DNA of 64,000 nt. Origin: Artocarpus heterophyllus. Its lineage: Eukaryota > Streptophyta > Magnoliopsida > Rosales > Moraceae. Of the stretch, positions 1 to 12,094 are shown piece after piece. The stretch covers positions 25,881,730 to 25,945,729 of the forward strand of contig CM046351.1 in assembly GCA_025403435.1 (NCBI GenBank), read 5' to 3'. Under the pieces are notes generated by a model. The model was not told where the DNA came from. It did not search any database and was given only the letters and a program-made list of their open reading frames with translations. The stretch's first letter is position 1, and each line of letters begins with the position of its first letter. The translations under genes were made by a program, and so were the position numbers.

Positions 1-755
1 GTAATCTTTTTACTGCCCAGTCGGCAAGCCGAATTGGCAGATCGGCCTGCCAAGCTTGCGATAAAAAGTTTCCTGCGAATCTTTATTTCCCACCTGAGAT
101 TCTTGGAACAAAGTCTTAGTTTTAATTCAAATGACCTGATAGAGAAGTTATCTGATTAAAACAGTCATATCTAGATAATCTCTAGAAAAATAAATATTTC
201 TGATAATTAAACAAGTTTATCTTGAATTAATTTATTCAAAATTAATCCAACCGATAAACAGACATGAATTATTTAATCCCAATAATTCAACATATTTATC
301 TTGAATTAATTTTATCACAAAATTAATTCAACCGATAAACAAACATGAATTATCTGATTTTACTGAATTTCAGCCAATCTGATAAATCTGACATAAGTCA
401 CCAATTATTGAAAAAGCATGCCGTATCGTTGCAGGATTTTTATGAGCTAGCAAATGGGACCTAATAAACCTATATAGTTCAAACTCCCAATAATTATGAA
501 ACCCAATATCCCAGATATGCATTTCATAATTATCAACTCAAACACTATTCCACTAAAAGCTTGGAGCTACACTCTCGAACTATATAGAATTACGAAGCCC
601 GTATAGCTGAGTCTATATGACATATTATAATGTATCGTATCCTCATAAATTATCCATAATCGGCTTAAGGACAAGTTTTGTTTTACCTTCCCAATTATTT
701 TTATCTTATGTTCTATTATCTCACCATCGAAAAACTTACTATCCAAAGACAGCAT
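1..755 (-). repeat. family X LTR, copy A (part 1, enters from left edge)
   Basis: Reverse-oriented part of a ~2 kb LTR family that recurs in this window at 756, 26105, 27803 and 52096. It aligns closely with 26630-27390, including the TCGGC motif cluster (17-58) and the A/T-rich stretches with repeated AATTAATT and GATAAAC words. It stops abruptly at 755, where the plus-strand copy E begins with TGTTAGACATG. The sequence resumes at 4000-4345. The outer end lies outside the window. Confidence 0.8.
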
Positions 756-2633
756 TGTTAGACATGTATGCCCTAAGGAGTAAAAATGTAATACGTTTTT
801 GGAGATATTTTTATATCAATAAAGAATTTATTCATTTATATATACCAAATCTTGTCCTCTTTACATTCATATATGTTGAATGTATGATAAGCAAACAATA
901 GTCTGAGACTGTTTGTCTAAACCTTTAAGAATTGGGCATATGATGGACTGATTATGCAGAAGACACGATTCTTAAGGTGACGGTCTAAAACATATGATCC
1001 GCAATCGAGGGAATAAAGTTGGGCGCTTTATTCATGTAAAGATTGTTATGTTGTCTACATCCTTTTTGGGAGATGGTTTGTCTTGACCATCAGAGTTAGA
1101 CTCCGTGAATAGAAACATTGACATGTTGTCATAGATGACGATGTGTTGGATCAGGACATAAAGTGAATTGATTTGGATTAATAATTCTATCTTGGCAAAT
1201 CGATTCACTTTAGACAATTATTTGTATTGTATCTTAATCCTGAGATGAATAATGGGCCCGTTGTCTCGACTTGTGTCTTTTGATGTGCCAAAGGGTAACA
1301 CCCACATCTCAATAGTGGTATGCATGCCGGTACGTTGGAGGCATGACTTTTGATAGCGTAGACTTGTTATTCATAGATATAGAATCCATAGCTCCTCTTT
1401 AGGAGTAATGATATCCTCTTATATGCGTTGTCCTGTAATTGAAAAACTTGAGCGCTCAACCATTTGGATACATAGGTGTAACTGAATGGTATACTATTTT
1501 TGGATAGTAAGTTTTCTGATGGTGAGATAATGGAACGTAAGATAAAAATAATCAGGAAGGTAAGACAGAACTTGTCCTTAAGCCGATTATGGATTATCAT
1601 ATGGGGATACGATACACTTTGATATGTCATAGAGACTTAGCTGTGCGAGCTTCGTAATTCTATAAAGTTTGAGAGTGCAGCTCCAAGCTTTTAGTGGAGT
1701 AGCGTTGGAGTTGATAATTGTGAAATGTATATATAGGATATTGGGTTTCATAATTATCATGAGCTTGAACTTTGTAGGTCCATTTTGGTCCCCTTTGCTA
1801 GCTCACAAAATCCTGTAACGACACGGCGTGCTCTTCCTATAATTGGTGACTTGTGTCAGATTTATCAGATTGGTTTAAAATTTGTAAGAATCAAATAATT
1901 CATGTCTTTTTATCGGTTTAATTAATTTTGTAAGAAATTAATTTAAGATAAACTTGTTGAATTATTGGGATCGGACAATTCTTGTCTGTTTATCGGTTGA
2001 TTTAATTTTAGATAAATTAGATCAAGATAAACTTGTAGAATTATTGTGAATTGATTTATTTTCTTAGAGATTATCTTGATAAAGTTTGTTTTGATCAAAT
2101 AACTTTCTATTAGGTTATTTGAATCAAAACTGAGACTTTATCCTATAGAATCTCGAGTGGAAAATAAAAGATTCGCGGAGATATTTACGTGGGAGTTCGG
2201 CCTGTCGAATGACGTGTTCAGCCTGCCGATGGGGCCTGTTCGGTCTGTCGATCAGCGAGCGATAAGATTACGCATTTTCATGCGGATCTTATCAGATATT
2301 GATCCGAACTTGATTCTGTTTCGAGTTTTTGAGACCTAATCTGATAAGGACTGACCCTAGGACCAATAGCTATAAAAAGGGAGTGAGTCTCATGATTTAC
2401 TCATATCAATATTGAGAGATAAGAGTGATACTCTTCTAGTGAGCATCTGAAAACTCCCTTAGAGCTTTTGTTCACAAATCACGAACACTAGCTTTGGGTT
2501 CTCTCTATTAATTAGACGGAGAGTCACCGGTGGAAGAGCTGTACGTGTGAGCCCACATTCACTCCGGCTGTGGATAGAGAATAGCAAATAAGACCAGTTG
2601 GTTGAGGCTCTTCTGGAACGTTACTTCTCTACA
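756..2633 (+). repeat. family X LTR, copy E (3'-truncated, inserted in copy A)
   Basis: Begins with TGTTAGACATGTATGCCC, the same 5' end as the complete copy D at 52096. It is collinear with D up to about 2633, then diverges, so roughly the last 135 bases of the LTR are missing. A TATA box (TATAAAAAGG) lies at 2371-2380, and a TCGGC motif cluster at 2194-2262. The bases before it (AGCAT, 751-755) could be a target duplication, but the right partner is lost. No retroviral coding sequence adjoins it. Confidence 0.82.
2371..2380 (+). promoter_or_regulatory. TATA box in LTR copy E
   Basis: TATAAAAAGG sits about 260 bases before the truncated end of the LTR. The same place in copy D has TTTATAAATAGGG (53702-53714). 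The position fits a retrotransposon promoter at the U3/R border. Function is inferred from position and conservation between copies. Confidence 0.5.
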
Positions 2634-3999
2634 CAGGTATACCAGCGTTAACTTGAACCAAAAACCTAACTTTGCTCACCTTCTAGTCCTTTAATGTCTT
2701 GCAACCTTTCCAATACTATACTAAATGATTTATGAATTCTTATTAGAGACTAAAATATGTAAATTACTTGTATGTATGTTATATTGTGTTTAAGATAAAA
2801 ATTGTTTACTTGGTATTTAAAGAACAATTGCATAAAAAAAAACTTTAATGGCATTAGTATATGGGTTTGCACATAATTCACTTATGAATGTGATTATACG
2901 TTGTGCTTTAGTTTTAATTTTCCTTATGCATGCTTTAGGGTCAAGGATGTGTGGAGCTAACGTTAATTACTTCCAGGATTAAAAGTTTGTTGTTAAGCTT
3001 TGAAGGTAGGGATTCTATTACTCATCTTTTGTGAGCTTTTTGGTAAATTAAAGTTGGTTGTTTTATGTTGTAAAATATGTATATTGTATAGCGAGGAATA
3101 TAATGATTTGACATATGTTATAAATTGAGAAGCATGGTTAGAAAATTGACTCTATAAATAAAAATTGAATACAAAGGAATAGTGAGATGTAAAAAGGGCA
3201 GCGGTTACGTCCTTGGGCATGAATACCCTAAAAGGTAAAATAGAGGGAAGGTGATGACGCTTCCTTGGGTTGAAAGTCCTAGAATGCACTGTACATGAAT
3301 CGACTTGGTGACGTCTTAGGGCTTGATGTCCCCTCACGGGAACACCCTTGGAATGTTTACAGGGTGATCAAGCGCGCCCATTTGGGTTTCGATGAGTTGA
3401 GTGATACTCTATTTAACATGGATACCTAGGAACAATGATGATTGGTAATATTTGTATAAATGTGTAATTATGAAACTTGGTAATGATTAACTATGGTATC
3501 CACGAGATGTGATCATAATAAACCTCATAATATGGAATATGATGTAACTTACTAACCATGCAGTTTTAATGTGGTAATGGATAAACCATAAGGTGAGTTA
3601 TGATTTTCGTACTGGGCATGTCGATGCTCATCCCTATCATATCTTCATCTCTCAGGTGGAACTCAGTGCAACATATCTGAAGAGGAATAGACGAAAACAA
3701 CCCTGTTGTTTTCGTGTTAGAAGACCTTTTTTATTTGTAACTTATCTACAACATGTAAGAGTTGTATTATTTTTTTTATAGCTGTGTTAAGTTAATTAGG
3801 AATTGTATTATGGTGATGATGACTGTAATATATATATTTGGTGCTACACTAAAAACTGTGGTTTGTATTTAAAACATTTATTTTTATTTTTATTATTATT
3901 TAAAGACCCATGGGCATTGTTTAATTGATTTCAATAATATGAAATTTAAAATTATTTTTATTTATTCAATACTGCTAACCCCCACATAGGGGCGTTATA
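2634..3999 (+). repeat. Gypsy-type LTR remnant (probable)
   Basis: This stretch lies between copy E and the remainder of copy A. It ends in GGGGCGTTATA, like the GGGGCGTTACA end of the Gypsy LTRs at 37869 and 44734. The interior, with ATGCTCATCCC near 3628 and a CCCTCACGGGAACACCCTTGG segment near 3330, resembles plant chromovirus LTRs as I know them. No coding domain or clear 5' end is visible. It contains three degenerate 'CTTGGG-N-TGAA-TCCCT' words between 3200 and 3335. The superfamily is an inference. Confidence 0.45.
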
Positions 4000-4345
4000 A
4001 TTTCTATTCATAGAGTCCATCTCCGATGGCCAAGACAGACCATCTCCTAAAAGGAATATAAACAACATAATAATCTTTACATGAATAAAGCACCCAACTT
4101 TATTCCCTCGATTGTGGATCTTATGATTTAGACCGTCACCTTTAGAATCGTGTCTTCTGCATAATCTGTCTATCATATGCCTAATTCTTAAAGGTTCAGA
4201 CTATTGTTTGCTTAACATACATTCAACAAATATGAACATAAAGAGGACAAGATTTGATATATTAATAATAAATAAATTCTTTATTAATAAAAATGCCTCC
4301 AAAAGCATATTACATTTTTACTCTTTAGGGCATACATGTCTAACA
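4000..4345 (-). repeat. family X LTR, copy A (part 2)
   Basis: Reverse complement of the first ~345 bases of the family X LTR, ending in CATACATGTCTAACA, the expected terminal TGTTAG...ATG on the other strand. Compared with complete copies, about 560 bases are missing between part 1 (ending at 755) and this part. The nest was therefore followed by a deletion, or the insertions caused one. Confidence 0.78.
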
Positions 4346-5576
4346 GACCTACGCTTAGATTTAGTATATCAATATGTCTACATAGAGCCTAACTTGGTCC
4401 TGACGACCAAGACAAACCACCTGCTCAATTGGACTTAAATCTCTATTACAACTTTATCAAGAATAAAGTGTCTATATTTATTCACAAATTGTGAACTATT
4501 AATTTTGACAATTAATGATGAAATCACATCTTTTTGTATATAAACTCTATAATGTAAACTATCTAAGTCTTAGTACTAATAGTCATAATGTCTTTTTTCT
4601 TGCTTTCCATACAATTAAAAATGTAAAGTAAATAGGATAATTTCTTTATTGAACTTGAAAATTTACATTATTATTTATTAAAATCAAATATTTGTTGAAC
4701 ACATCAATAGCATTTTAGAATTGTTGTTGGTGGCCTTTACCACGCAGACTACAATTTTTTTTTTCTTTTGTTGAGCAGAAAATATAGGAAAAGAGAGAGG
4801 GAAAGAAATGGTTTTTTTTTTCTTTTTAAGCAAAAAAAAAAACACTGGTTCTTCGTTTTTTTTACAATATTTTTTCAATTGATCTTGTTTAGTCCATTAA
4901 CAATTAGGTTTTTAATATTATTCTTCACGTGTTACTAAATTCGTTTTAATGCTGATGAGTTAGTTTACTTTTGATCCTTGAACTATACAACTTATTCTAT
5001 TTTGATCCCTAAACTTTAAAACGTCAAAAGTCATGCCCTTAAACTATTAAACTTGTTCATTTTGACCTTTCTATTCCTAAATCTATTAGATTTTGATGGA
5101 CTAAGCTACATATGTAAGATCTGAGCGATTAATTATTGATGATCGAGATTAAATCTTTTATAATCGAATTTTATGCTTCTTAGACTTAGAAATAAAGGGT
5201 TTCATAGGCTAATATATATTTTCGTTGGCTTGAAATTAATAAAAATTTTGAGGTTTTTTTGGCAAATTATTGAATACAATTAAGCAAATTTTTATTATTA
5301 TGTCATTTACATAATTTTCAACTCCAACATTTAGTCATAAAAATCCCAAGTCTTGTATGTGTCATTTTCATTATGTACTCATATTATCTAAGCGTTTTTT
5401 CTTATTTGTTATGTTTTTTTCTATTTTAATTCACAACAATACAAGCCCAACATTAAGTTATAGTATGGAAAAAATTTGGTAAAACTTCTTGAGAGTAAAA
5501 CTTTAAAAAAAATTATTAAAAAAAGAAGAAAAAAATTAGTAAAACTTATATAATGATTATAAAAGAAATTTAACCA

Positions 5577-5752
5577 CTGTTTAGCGAGTAGTGGAAACTA
5601 CAGTTTCTACCACAAACTCAGTTATGAACAGTATAAAGTTCTCACATGCTACAGTAACAATAAAAAAATTGCTACAATATACAGCTCTCACATGCTATCG
5701 TAAAAGTAGTTTTAACCAATGGTTCCCACCACCTTTTCAAACACCCTTAGTG
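5577..5752. mobile_element. small MITE-like inverted-repeat element
   Basis: The left end (CACTGTTTAGCGAGTAGTGG) and the reverse complement of the right end (TAAGGGTGTTTGAAAAGGTG) form an imperfect terminal inverted repeat, continued by GTGGAAACT versus GTGGGAACC. The interior is non-coding. It has the same general style as the element at 49525-49688. Boundaries are approximate. Confidence 0.4.
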
Positions 5753-5765
5753 ATTTTGCTTGAAA

Positions 5766-5769
<4 letters not shown>

Positions 5770-5796
<27 letters not shown>
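5770..5796. repeat. (CA)n microsatellite
   Basis: Uninterrupted CA dinucleotides, 13 units, flanked by imperfect ACATA/CATACA. Confidence 0.9.
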
Positions 5797-5803
<7 letters not shown>

Positions 5804-6616
5804 ACTATATAACCAAAAAGTTAAAATGATAATTTATCTCAATCAGTCAATATTTAATAGATTTAATAACGGATTGGCTAAAATAGGACAAGTTTTATAG
5901 GTCAATAGTGTGACTTGTTATGTTTTAAATTCAGGAGCTAAAAGTGAAGTTATTGACTCAAAATCCGTTAATACATAATATATTTAGTAACGAAAGGGTC
6001 AAAATATGATAAATTATATAATTTAAATGTGTAATTTATTATGTTTTAAAATTTAAGAATAAAATATTATAAGTTTCATGTTGAAGAGCTCAAAATTAAC
6101 TTAACCCTTATTTTATTAACAAGAGCTGAACTACCTTGCACAAGATAGGGAATGTCAAATCAATACAAACATGCTGCAGTTGGCAAGTCAGAACTAATAC
6201 ACATTCTTCTGTAAAGTATAATGTGTTCAATGTACATTACTGGCAAGTTGGAAGCAATCCATACTCAAGGCCTCTTTTAAAACTCTTAGCATAATTTTAC
6301 ACATAAAAACGATATAAGTATAGTGTTTAGTAAGAGTTTACAAAAATACACTTGTATAAAACTCAATGCATTTTTAAGTTATTAGGAGAAGTTAGAAACT
6401 GTCCCATTTGATATTGTTTTCAATTGTTTTTGGAAATATTTTTGTATAATTTTTAAAGTAAAAATTTTAAAACAACTTTTAGTACAATTTTTAAAAATTC
6501 TCTTCTTTTTTTTTTAAAAAAAATAAAATCACTTTAAAAACACTATAAAACGGGTTCTTAACTTTTAAATTTTACTTTTACTTTTACTTTTGTATTTAAA
6601 AACTTTTTTTTTAGCT

Positions 6617-6694
6617 GAGCGGGTTACAGTCTGCTTCTCTCACAAGACTGGGCCCTATCGGATGGATCTAAGAGAAGCAAGTTGTAGCCCACTC
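6617..6694. repeat. 24-bp-stem hairpin (MITE-like or miRNA-precursor-like)
   Basis: The arm 6617-6640 (ending CTGCTTCTCT) pairs with 6671-6694 (starting AGAGAAGCAA) with 19 Watson-Crick pairs, 3 G-U pairs and 2 mismatches. The loop is 30 bases. The element is GC-richer than its surroundings. It may be a very short MITE or the foldback of a small RNA precursor; sequence alone cannot decide. Confidence 0.5.
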
Positions 6695-6699
6695 GGGCC

Positions 6700-7097
6700 A
6701 TATAACACTGCTCTTATGCGTTCGTTTTAAGCAAAAGTTAATGTTGTGCTTCATCAATCCTACACTGGATCACTCTGTACATTACATTGGAAGTATACGT
6801 TCCATGTACATTACGTTTCACAAACCTGCGAATACGTCTTGTCCAACAACTAGTATAATAATTACATCAAGGAAAACCAGAGAACCTATGAAGCAAGTAA
6901 CTAGTCTACAACTTACCCCTACAGGCATATATGCCATTGGATTAAATATGGATGGTCCAAAAAAGGTGTAGTTTAAAAACTACAAAAAGAGGGTGACTGA
7001 CCCTAGACGCACCCTATAGGTTATTATCCCTTCTTTGTTTGCCACATGTTCATCGTGTTGCCTTCACACCCGTCCACAAAGTGAAGTGACATTTCAC
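6700..7097. other. intergenic, no gene seen
   Basis: Mixed composition between the hairpin and the Harbinger-like element. The words ACATTACTGGCAAGTTGGAAG (near 6235) and GTACATTACATTGGAAG (near 6776) are loosely similar, suggesting an old sequence split by the repeats between them. No coding support. Confidence 0.4.
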
Positions 7098-7100
7098 TAA

Positions 7101-9327
7101 CGGTGAGTTTGGTATACAATTATCTAAGTTTTCAGATTACTGAGAATATAAAAGAGGGTAATCTGATTTTTTAAGAATCTGTATTACTGTATTTGATTGT
7201 ACATAGAAATCTGATGTCTGATTCCTGAGAATGTTAGATTATTGTATTTGATTACACACAGGAATCTTCTATCCATTCAAGTACTCTCGATGCGTGCAAG
7301 GTCACTAGCATGTATCATTCTATAAAAATTAAGATGACGTATATGATGCCTGTGATATAAAGTGTCACCCAATCTATTTGTACTTGTATGTCTCTTAGTA
7401 AAGATGATAAATATCATCATGATGAACAATATTGTTATCTTATGTAATGGACTCTATATATTGAAGTAATATTGTCACAATTCTTTTTTTGACCGCCAAT
7501 GAAAGACGAGCCATATCTGCATATACAAATAAATAAAAGAAAAAAATGATTCAAACCCAAATTTAACTAATATCACATCTTAATCAAAACTAATAAACTA
7601 ATCCAAAAAGTAAATGGTTTAAATTTGAGATCATGTAAAGTAAATGGTTTTTTGTGTGTTTTTTTTTAATGTTCTAAAACCAACATTCTTAGAAAAGAGA
7701 CTTAAATTGAGTCCAAGATTATGCCAAGTTATTCATCCTCATCCTTTGCCAATGACTATCTTATCAAGTTCTATGTTTTGTTTGTGATATCCATCCTAAA
7801 TGGCTGGGGAGACAAGCAGCTAAAAAAGTGAACAATCAAAAGTCTATCTCTACTATTAAATAGATAATGTATGTTGACATTAGTATTATACATCACAGTT
7901 TAACACAATGTTAGAGTTGAATTTTCATGTGGCACCTGTTAAATTAGTAACTTAATGTTGCATCTTTTGCCACAATATATGTATTGCTCCAACCAAAAAG
8001 TCCTATAGTTGCCAATCCAACATATGACACTAATTAATGTTTTATTACAGCAAGAAGACTCCTCTTCCTCAGTTTCTTTTTCCTCCAGTGTTTAGAAGTT
8101 AAAGTTTTTTTTAGTATTCCCTAGAAGATTCTTTGTTGGGACATTTTTTTTTTATTTTCTTATTTTACTTTTAGATGTCTAGAAGGTAGAAGTCTCTTTC
8201 AGTTCTGTCAAGCAGTGGAGGCAAAAAATGGTTGCCACATAAGTCTTACCCTCTCTCGTTATTAAGAAACAAAAAGCTTATGATAGCCAAATCATAAAAT
8301 GGTTGGACATATTATTCTATTCCCAAAACTTAATGAATAGTCTCAATCACACAAAATTCTTAAGAGATTGTTTGAAACGACAAAGCCATGTGATACTTCA
8401 TATGCTTTTTTCTCTAACCAAACACCACAGCAAATTTTTCTCTCTACATATCAAAGATCTTCTACATGCCCTTCCTTCTACGCAATTCTCTTAGGTTGAT
8501 AGTAAGTTTAACAAAATGTTTCTCCGTAAAAAAAAAGTAATAACAAAAATAATAAAACATCACACCATTAGAGACACAACCAGAGTACATAATTATGAAC
8601 TTTCTATTGCCTCATAAATTTGGACTGCTTATAGTCCAAGAATTTTTATCAGCATTAAGATAACCTTTTTATCAGCAATGCCTATGCTGCTAAAACAACA
8701 TCTACATGTGCTTCAATTTCAGAACAACTACATGTGCTACAATCATAGAGATAAGAGAAGACATATTGAACCGAAGATCTTTTCTCCAGAACCTGCTTTA
8801 TTCACTACCAAACAACTAACTCTTAAATTTCATCAATGTCGTAGTCAAACAACCCAAAATTGACTCATAAAACAAACCTCATCAGTGCAATTAAAAATAT
8901 GCAAAAGTAAAAAATTATCACAAAAATAGGGTTTCGATCTTTAGATTCATGGAAGGAATAAATACAAAAAAAAAAGACAAAAGAAAATCAAATGAAAAGA
9001 AAAGAGAGGAGGAAAGATTTGAACTTGTACTGTTGCGGAGACGATGAGAGGAGGCGCAACTACGGTGATGATGTCGATGAACTTGGGGGAGCTTTGGAGT
9101 CGCAGGAGAGAGGAGTGGCTTCCTCTGTGGAGAGATGGAGGCATTAAGATGACAGGGAATATAAAACCCATGTTTTGTGAGGTATTCATTTTACCCTACT
9201 TTTAGGTAATTTGATTACCTTAGGTTTAAAATTCCTGGGTTTAAAAAAGCTCAAAACTGATACCAAACATGGGCATTTTAAAATATTCTCATTCCCATGT
9301 CTACAAAACCCCATACCAAACACCCCC
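7101..9327. mobile_element. non-autonomous Harbinger-like DNA transposon
   Basis: The left end is CGGTGAGTTTGGTATAC; the reverse complement of the right end is GGGGGTGTTTGGTATGG. Both are flanked by TAA (7098-7100 and 9328-9330), the 3-bp target duplication typical of PIF/Harbinger elements. At 2227 bp it is long for a MITE, yet no transposase frame is visible. A GC-richer segment near the right end is listed separately. Confidence 0.6.
8995..9190 (-). other. GC-rich segment inside the Harbinger-like element
   Basis: This ~195-bp stretch stands out from the AT-rich element. Its minus strand is open for most of its length (from the ATG at 9187-9189) and is rich in Ser, Leu and Pro codons. It contains CTCTCCACAG followed by AGG, which resembles a splice acceptor. 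It could be a captured gene fragment. I do not recognise the peptide. Confidence 0.3.
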
Positions 9328-9330
9328 TAA

Positions 9331-11398
9331 GGGTCAAGAAACAAAGAAAGAAAAAGTCTTTTTGGCCTAAACCGGCCACAATCAAGGCCCTATCACTATA
9401 GGATCCACGTGGGACCTATGTGGTGGGGCCTCAATTTTTGTAGTCCCTTTGGGTCATATAATACTACTCAAAAACAAAATACAATGGATGATCACAAAAA
9501 TTTCTCCTCAAAGCCCTTAGCTTTAAAATGTAAGACATGTTTTCCCTTGTGCATATAATTTTAACCCAAAAAAAACTCTGTTAGAATTTTTAACAAAAAC
9601 TGATACATAATCGAAATTTGATACATAATTTAACGTGTTTTTGATAATTTAATTATGTCTAATGCTAATTTAAATTTAAGAGGTTATATAATTTAAAAAT
9701 TTTAATTGCTAAAGAAAATAAACTTGAAAACCTTATTTTTTTTAATTTTTTCTTTCATTTTTATTTGACTGCATTAAGATAAGCTGATAGTATAATAGTT
9801 TACAAATATGTTTAGCGATCTTTATTATTTTTGTGATATTGTGTCATTTATGTTAAGAATTATAATTTAAGGAACTTGTTTTTGCTTATAATTTATACTA
9901 AATCGGGAGAATAAATATTAAGTTCTAAAGTTTAGGGAGCATAATGTTACAAAGCTTATAACGCAAGTGGAATTTTGTAAGTAATCCAAATAAAATGACT
10001 AGATACTATATCTAGAATTATATTAAAAGAGTGAATATGCTTTTCACTATTCATATTTTGATAGTCCAAAACTCATGCATTTTATTTTTTATTTATTTTT
10101 TTTGGCTTTCTTTGGCTTTTTTTTATTTCAGCCTTTTCATTCTTTTTTCTTTTGTTTCTCTTCGCTTTGTTTTTTGTCCTTCCTTCTTTTTTATTTTTTA
10201 TTTTAAGTACTTCATTTTTGTTTTCTTTCTCACCAGCTCTATCTTATCTATTTTTTCCTTTTCTTTCTTTTTACTAAGCAGTTTTTTACTTTTCTTTCTT
10301 TCTTTCTTTCAAAGTTTTTTGGACTCCATTTTGTTTACATAGTCTGATATTTGAATCTTTATTTCTTTTTAACTCTACCTTTTTGACTGTTTACTTTTTT
10401 TTTACTCTATTTGTCCATCTTTCTCTTTTATAAACAGTGTTTAATTTTGAGAAAATTACATGTTATGTCACACTTTTAAAAATTGTGTTTATTCATACCA
10501 CATTTAAAAAAATTGTGCCACACTACCACTTATAATATATCTTCAATTTGTGTCAAACTTAAACATATATGGTATTTATAAAAAGTAAATTCCAAAAGCC
10601 AACATTTATAAAAATTCCCTTTTAATTTTTTCTTTGATTTTTTGGTATTTTTCATTTTTTTTTCTTTTTCAAGCTTTACTTTTTCCCTTTTTTTTTGTTG
10701 TGTTTTATTATAATCTCCATTTACCTTTTCTTTTTTTTTTAAACACTATTTTTGCGCTACTATCTCTTATATTTGGTACTATCTCTTATATTTGGTGCTT
10801 TATTCTATTTTTTCTCTTCCTTTTTTTGTTGTTTTATTGTTTTCTTTTTCTTTATTTTTGGCTCTATTTGTTTATGATTGTCCCTTACCCTGATGTCCTC
10901 CTATCTTTTTCCTTTTGGTTCCTCTTTCATTTTCTTTCCATTTCAACTCTATTAGTCTCTCATAGATTTCTTAAACATCCAATATTAACTCTCTCTGAAG
11001 TAATCTAATCACTTGTGTATTATAGTTAGTTTCTTTCATTCTTATCATGGTCAAATTTTTGTGTGTCTTTATATTTTTGGGTTTATCTGAATTGAAAAAC
11101 TAAATCCAAATTTTACTTGATTAATAAAATATATAGTTTGATTCCACAGTTGATAAAATATCTATTTCACACAAAACTAATAAAATAATAACACATGAGG
11201 GTTTTAAAAAAGTAATAAAAAAGTTTTGAAAAATCTTTTAAAAGTATATATTGGAATTAAAAAATCAAATCGTGTCACCAGTCTAAATCTTTTTTGTTCC
11301 TTTTATTTATTTCTTTTACTACTTTACTCCTCATAAAACCCTACCTGTTATACCCTTGCCATATATTGTCTAAAAATGATTAAAAATTTAAGAAACCA
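9331..11398. other. intergenic, pyrimidine-rich on the plus strand
   Basis: No gene. 10070-10340 and 10620-10960 are T/C-rich low-complexity tracts; the long frames in them encode almost only Phe, Leu, Ser and Ile, an artefact of composition. Between them, 10440-10620 repeats a short ACACTTTTAAAAATTGTG-like word. Confidence 0.6.
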
Positions 11399-12094
11399 AG
11401 GCCTTCTCCAATCAACTCCATTTTTGTGGTGTAAATGCCAAACTGGCGTTGAAATCGTCTCCAAGGAGACTCCATTATTCACATCAATCTGAAGTGATGA
11501 ACAGGATGACGCCAAATCTGGCGTGCCACTATTCATCCACGCCAATTTGACTTTTTTTTTGTTTTTTTTTAAAGTTCTTTATTTATAAAATACCCTACAA
11601 CTTAAATTTATAGTTTTCTATTTTGAACCCAACTTCATAGTTTTTAAAAAGATTAATTACTTTTTGCTACCAAAAAAATCTTTTATGTCCTCAATTTTTT
11701 GTATTATCTCATAATTAATTTAAATGGTGTAAAATTAATAAGTAAACTGTTGAAATATCAATTACATGAAAGTAAAAACTTCAAATAATTAGGCTAACAT
11801 TAATTAAAATTAGTCTATTAGTTTTTATAACTTCATTAAATAATAAAAAATTATGGGATCAAAACGTTAAGAAAAAAATTGCACTTAGACATAACTGGTG
11901 AAATAGTTAAATAATAGAGGATTAGTAGAAGTAATATAAAAAATAAGATGAAATAGAATATTTTTAAAATATTCTTTTTTGGCATTAAAAATAATGTAAA
12001 TGGTTAAAAATGAAATTATTGTTTGATGTGATAGTTACATCATTTTAATGTAAAAATTACATTATTTTTATGTTATGGGTTGAAGATGCTCTAA
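11399..12094. mobile_element. MITE-like element with GAGCATCTTCAA-type ends
   Basis: The left end (AGGCCTTCTCCAATCAACTC) and the reverse complement of the right end (TTAGAGCATCTTCAACCC) are imperfect inverted repeats. This end is of the type often seen in plant non-autonomous DNA transposons. The interior is AT-rich and non-coding, with a GC-richer left part (11400-11550). Boundaries are approximate. Confidence 0.45.

Larger units (their letters stand above)
4346..6616. other. AT-rich intergenic stretch
   Basis: No gene is recognisable. It contains long A/T runs (4745-4870, 6500-6540), a CA microsatellite and a MITE-like element listed separately. 6284-6610 has short A- and T-rich imperfect inverted words typical of decayed MITEs. 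Short ORFs here have no protein-like composition. Confidence 0.6.

Noticed and set aside
4684..4878. Lys- and Phe-rich minus-strand open frame
   Set aside because: Produced by poly-T/poly-A runs; no conserved motif.
10031..11008. Two long plus-strand open frames (103 and 124 codons)
   Set aside because: They lie in T/C-rich low-complexity DNA and encode almost only Phe, Leu, Ser and Ile; openness follows from composition.
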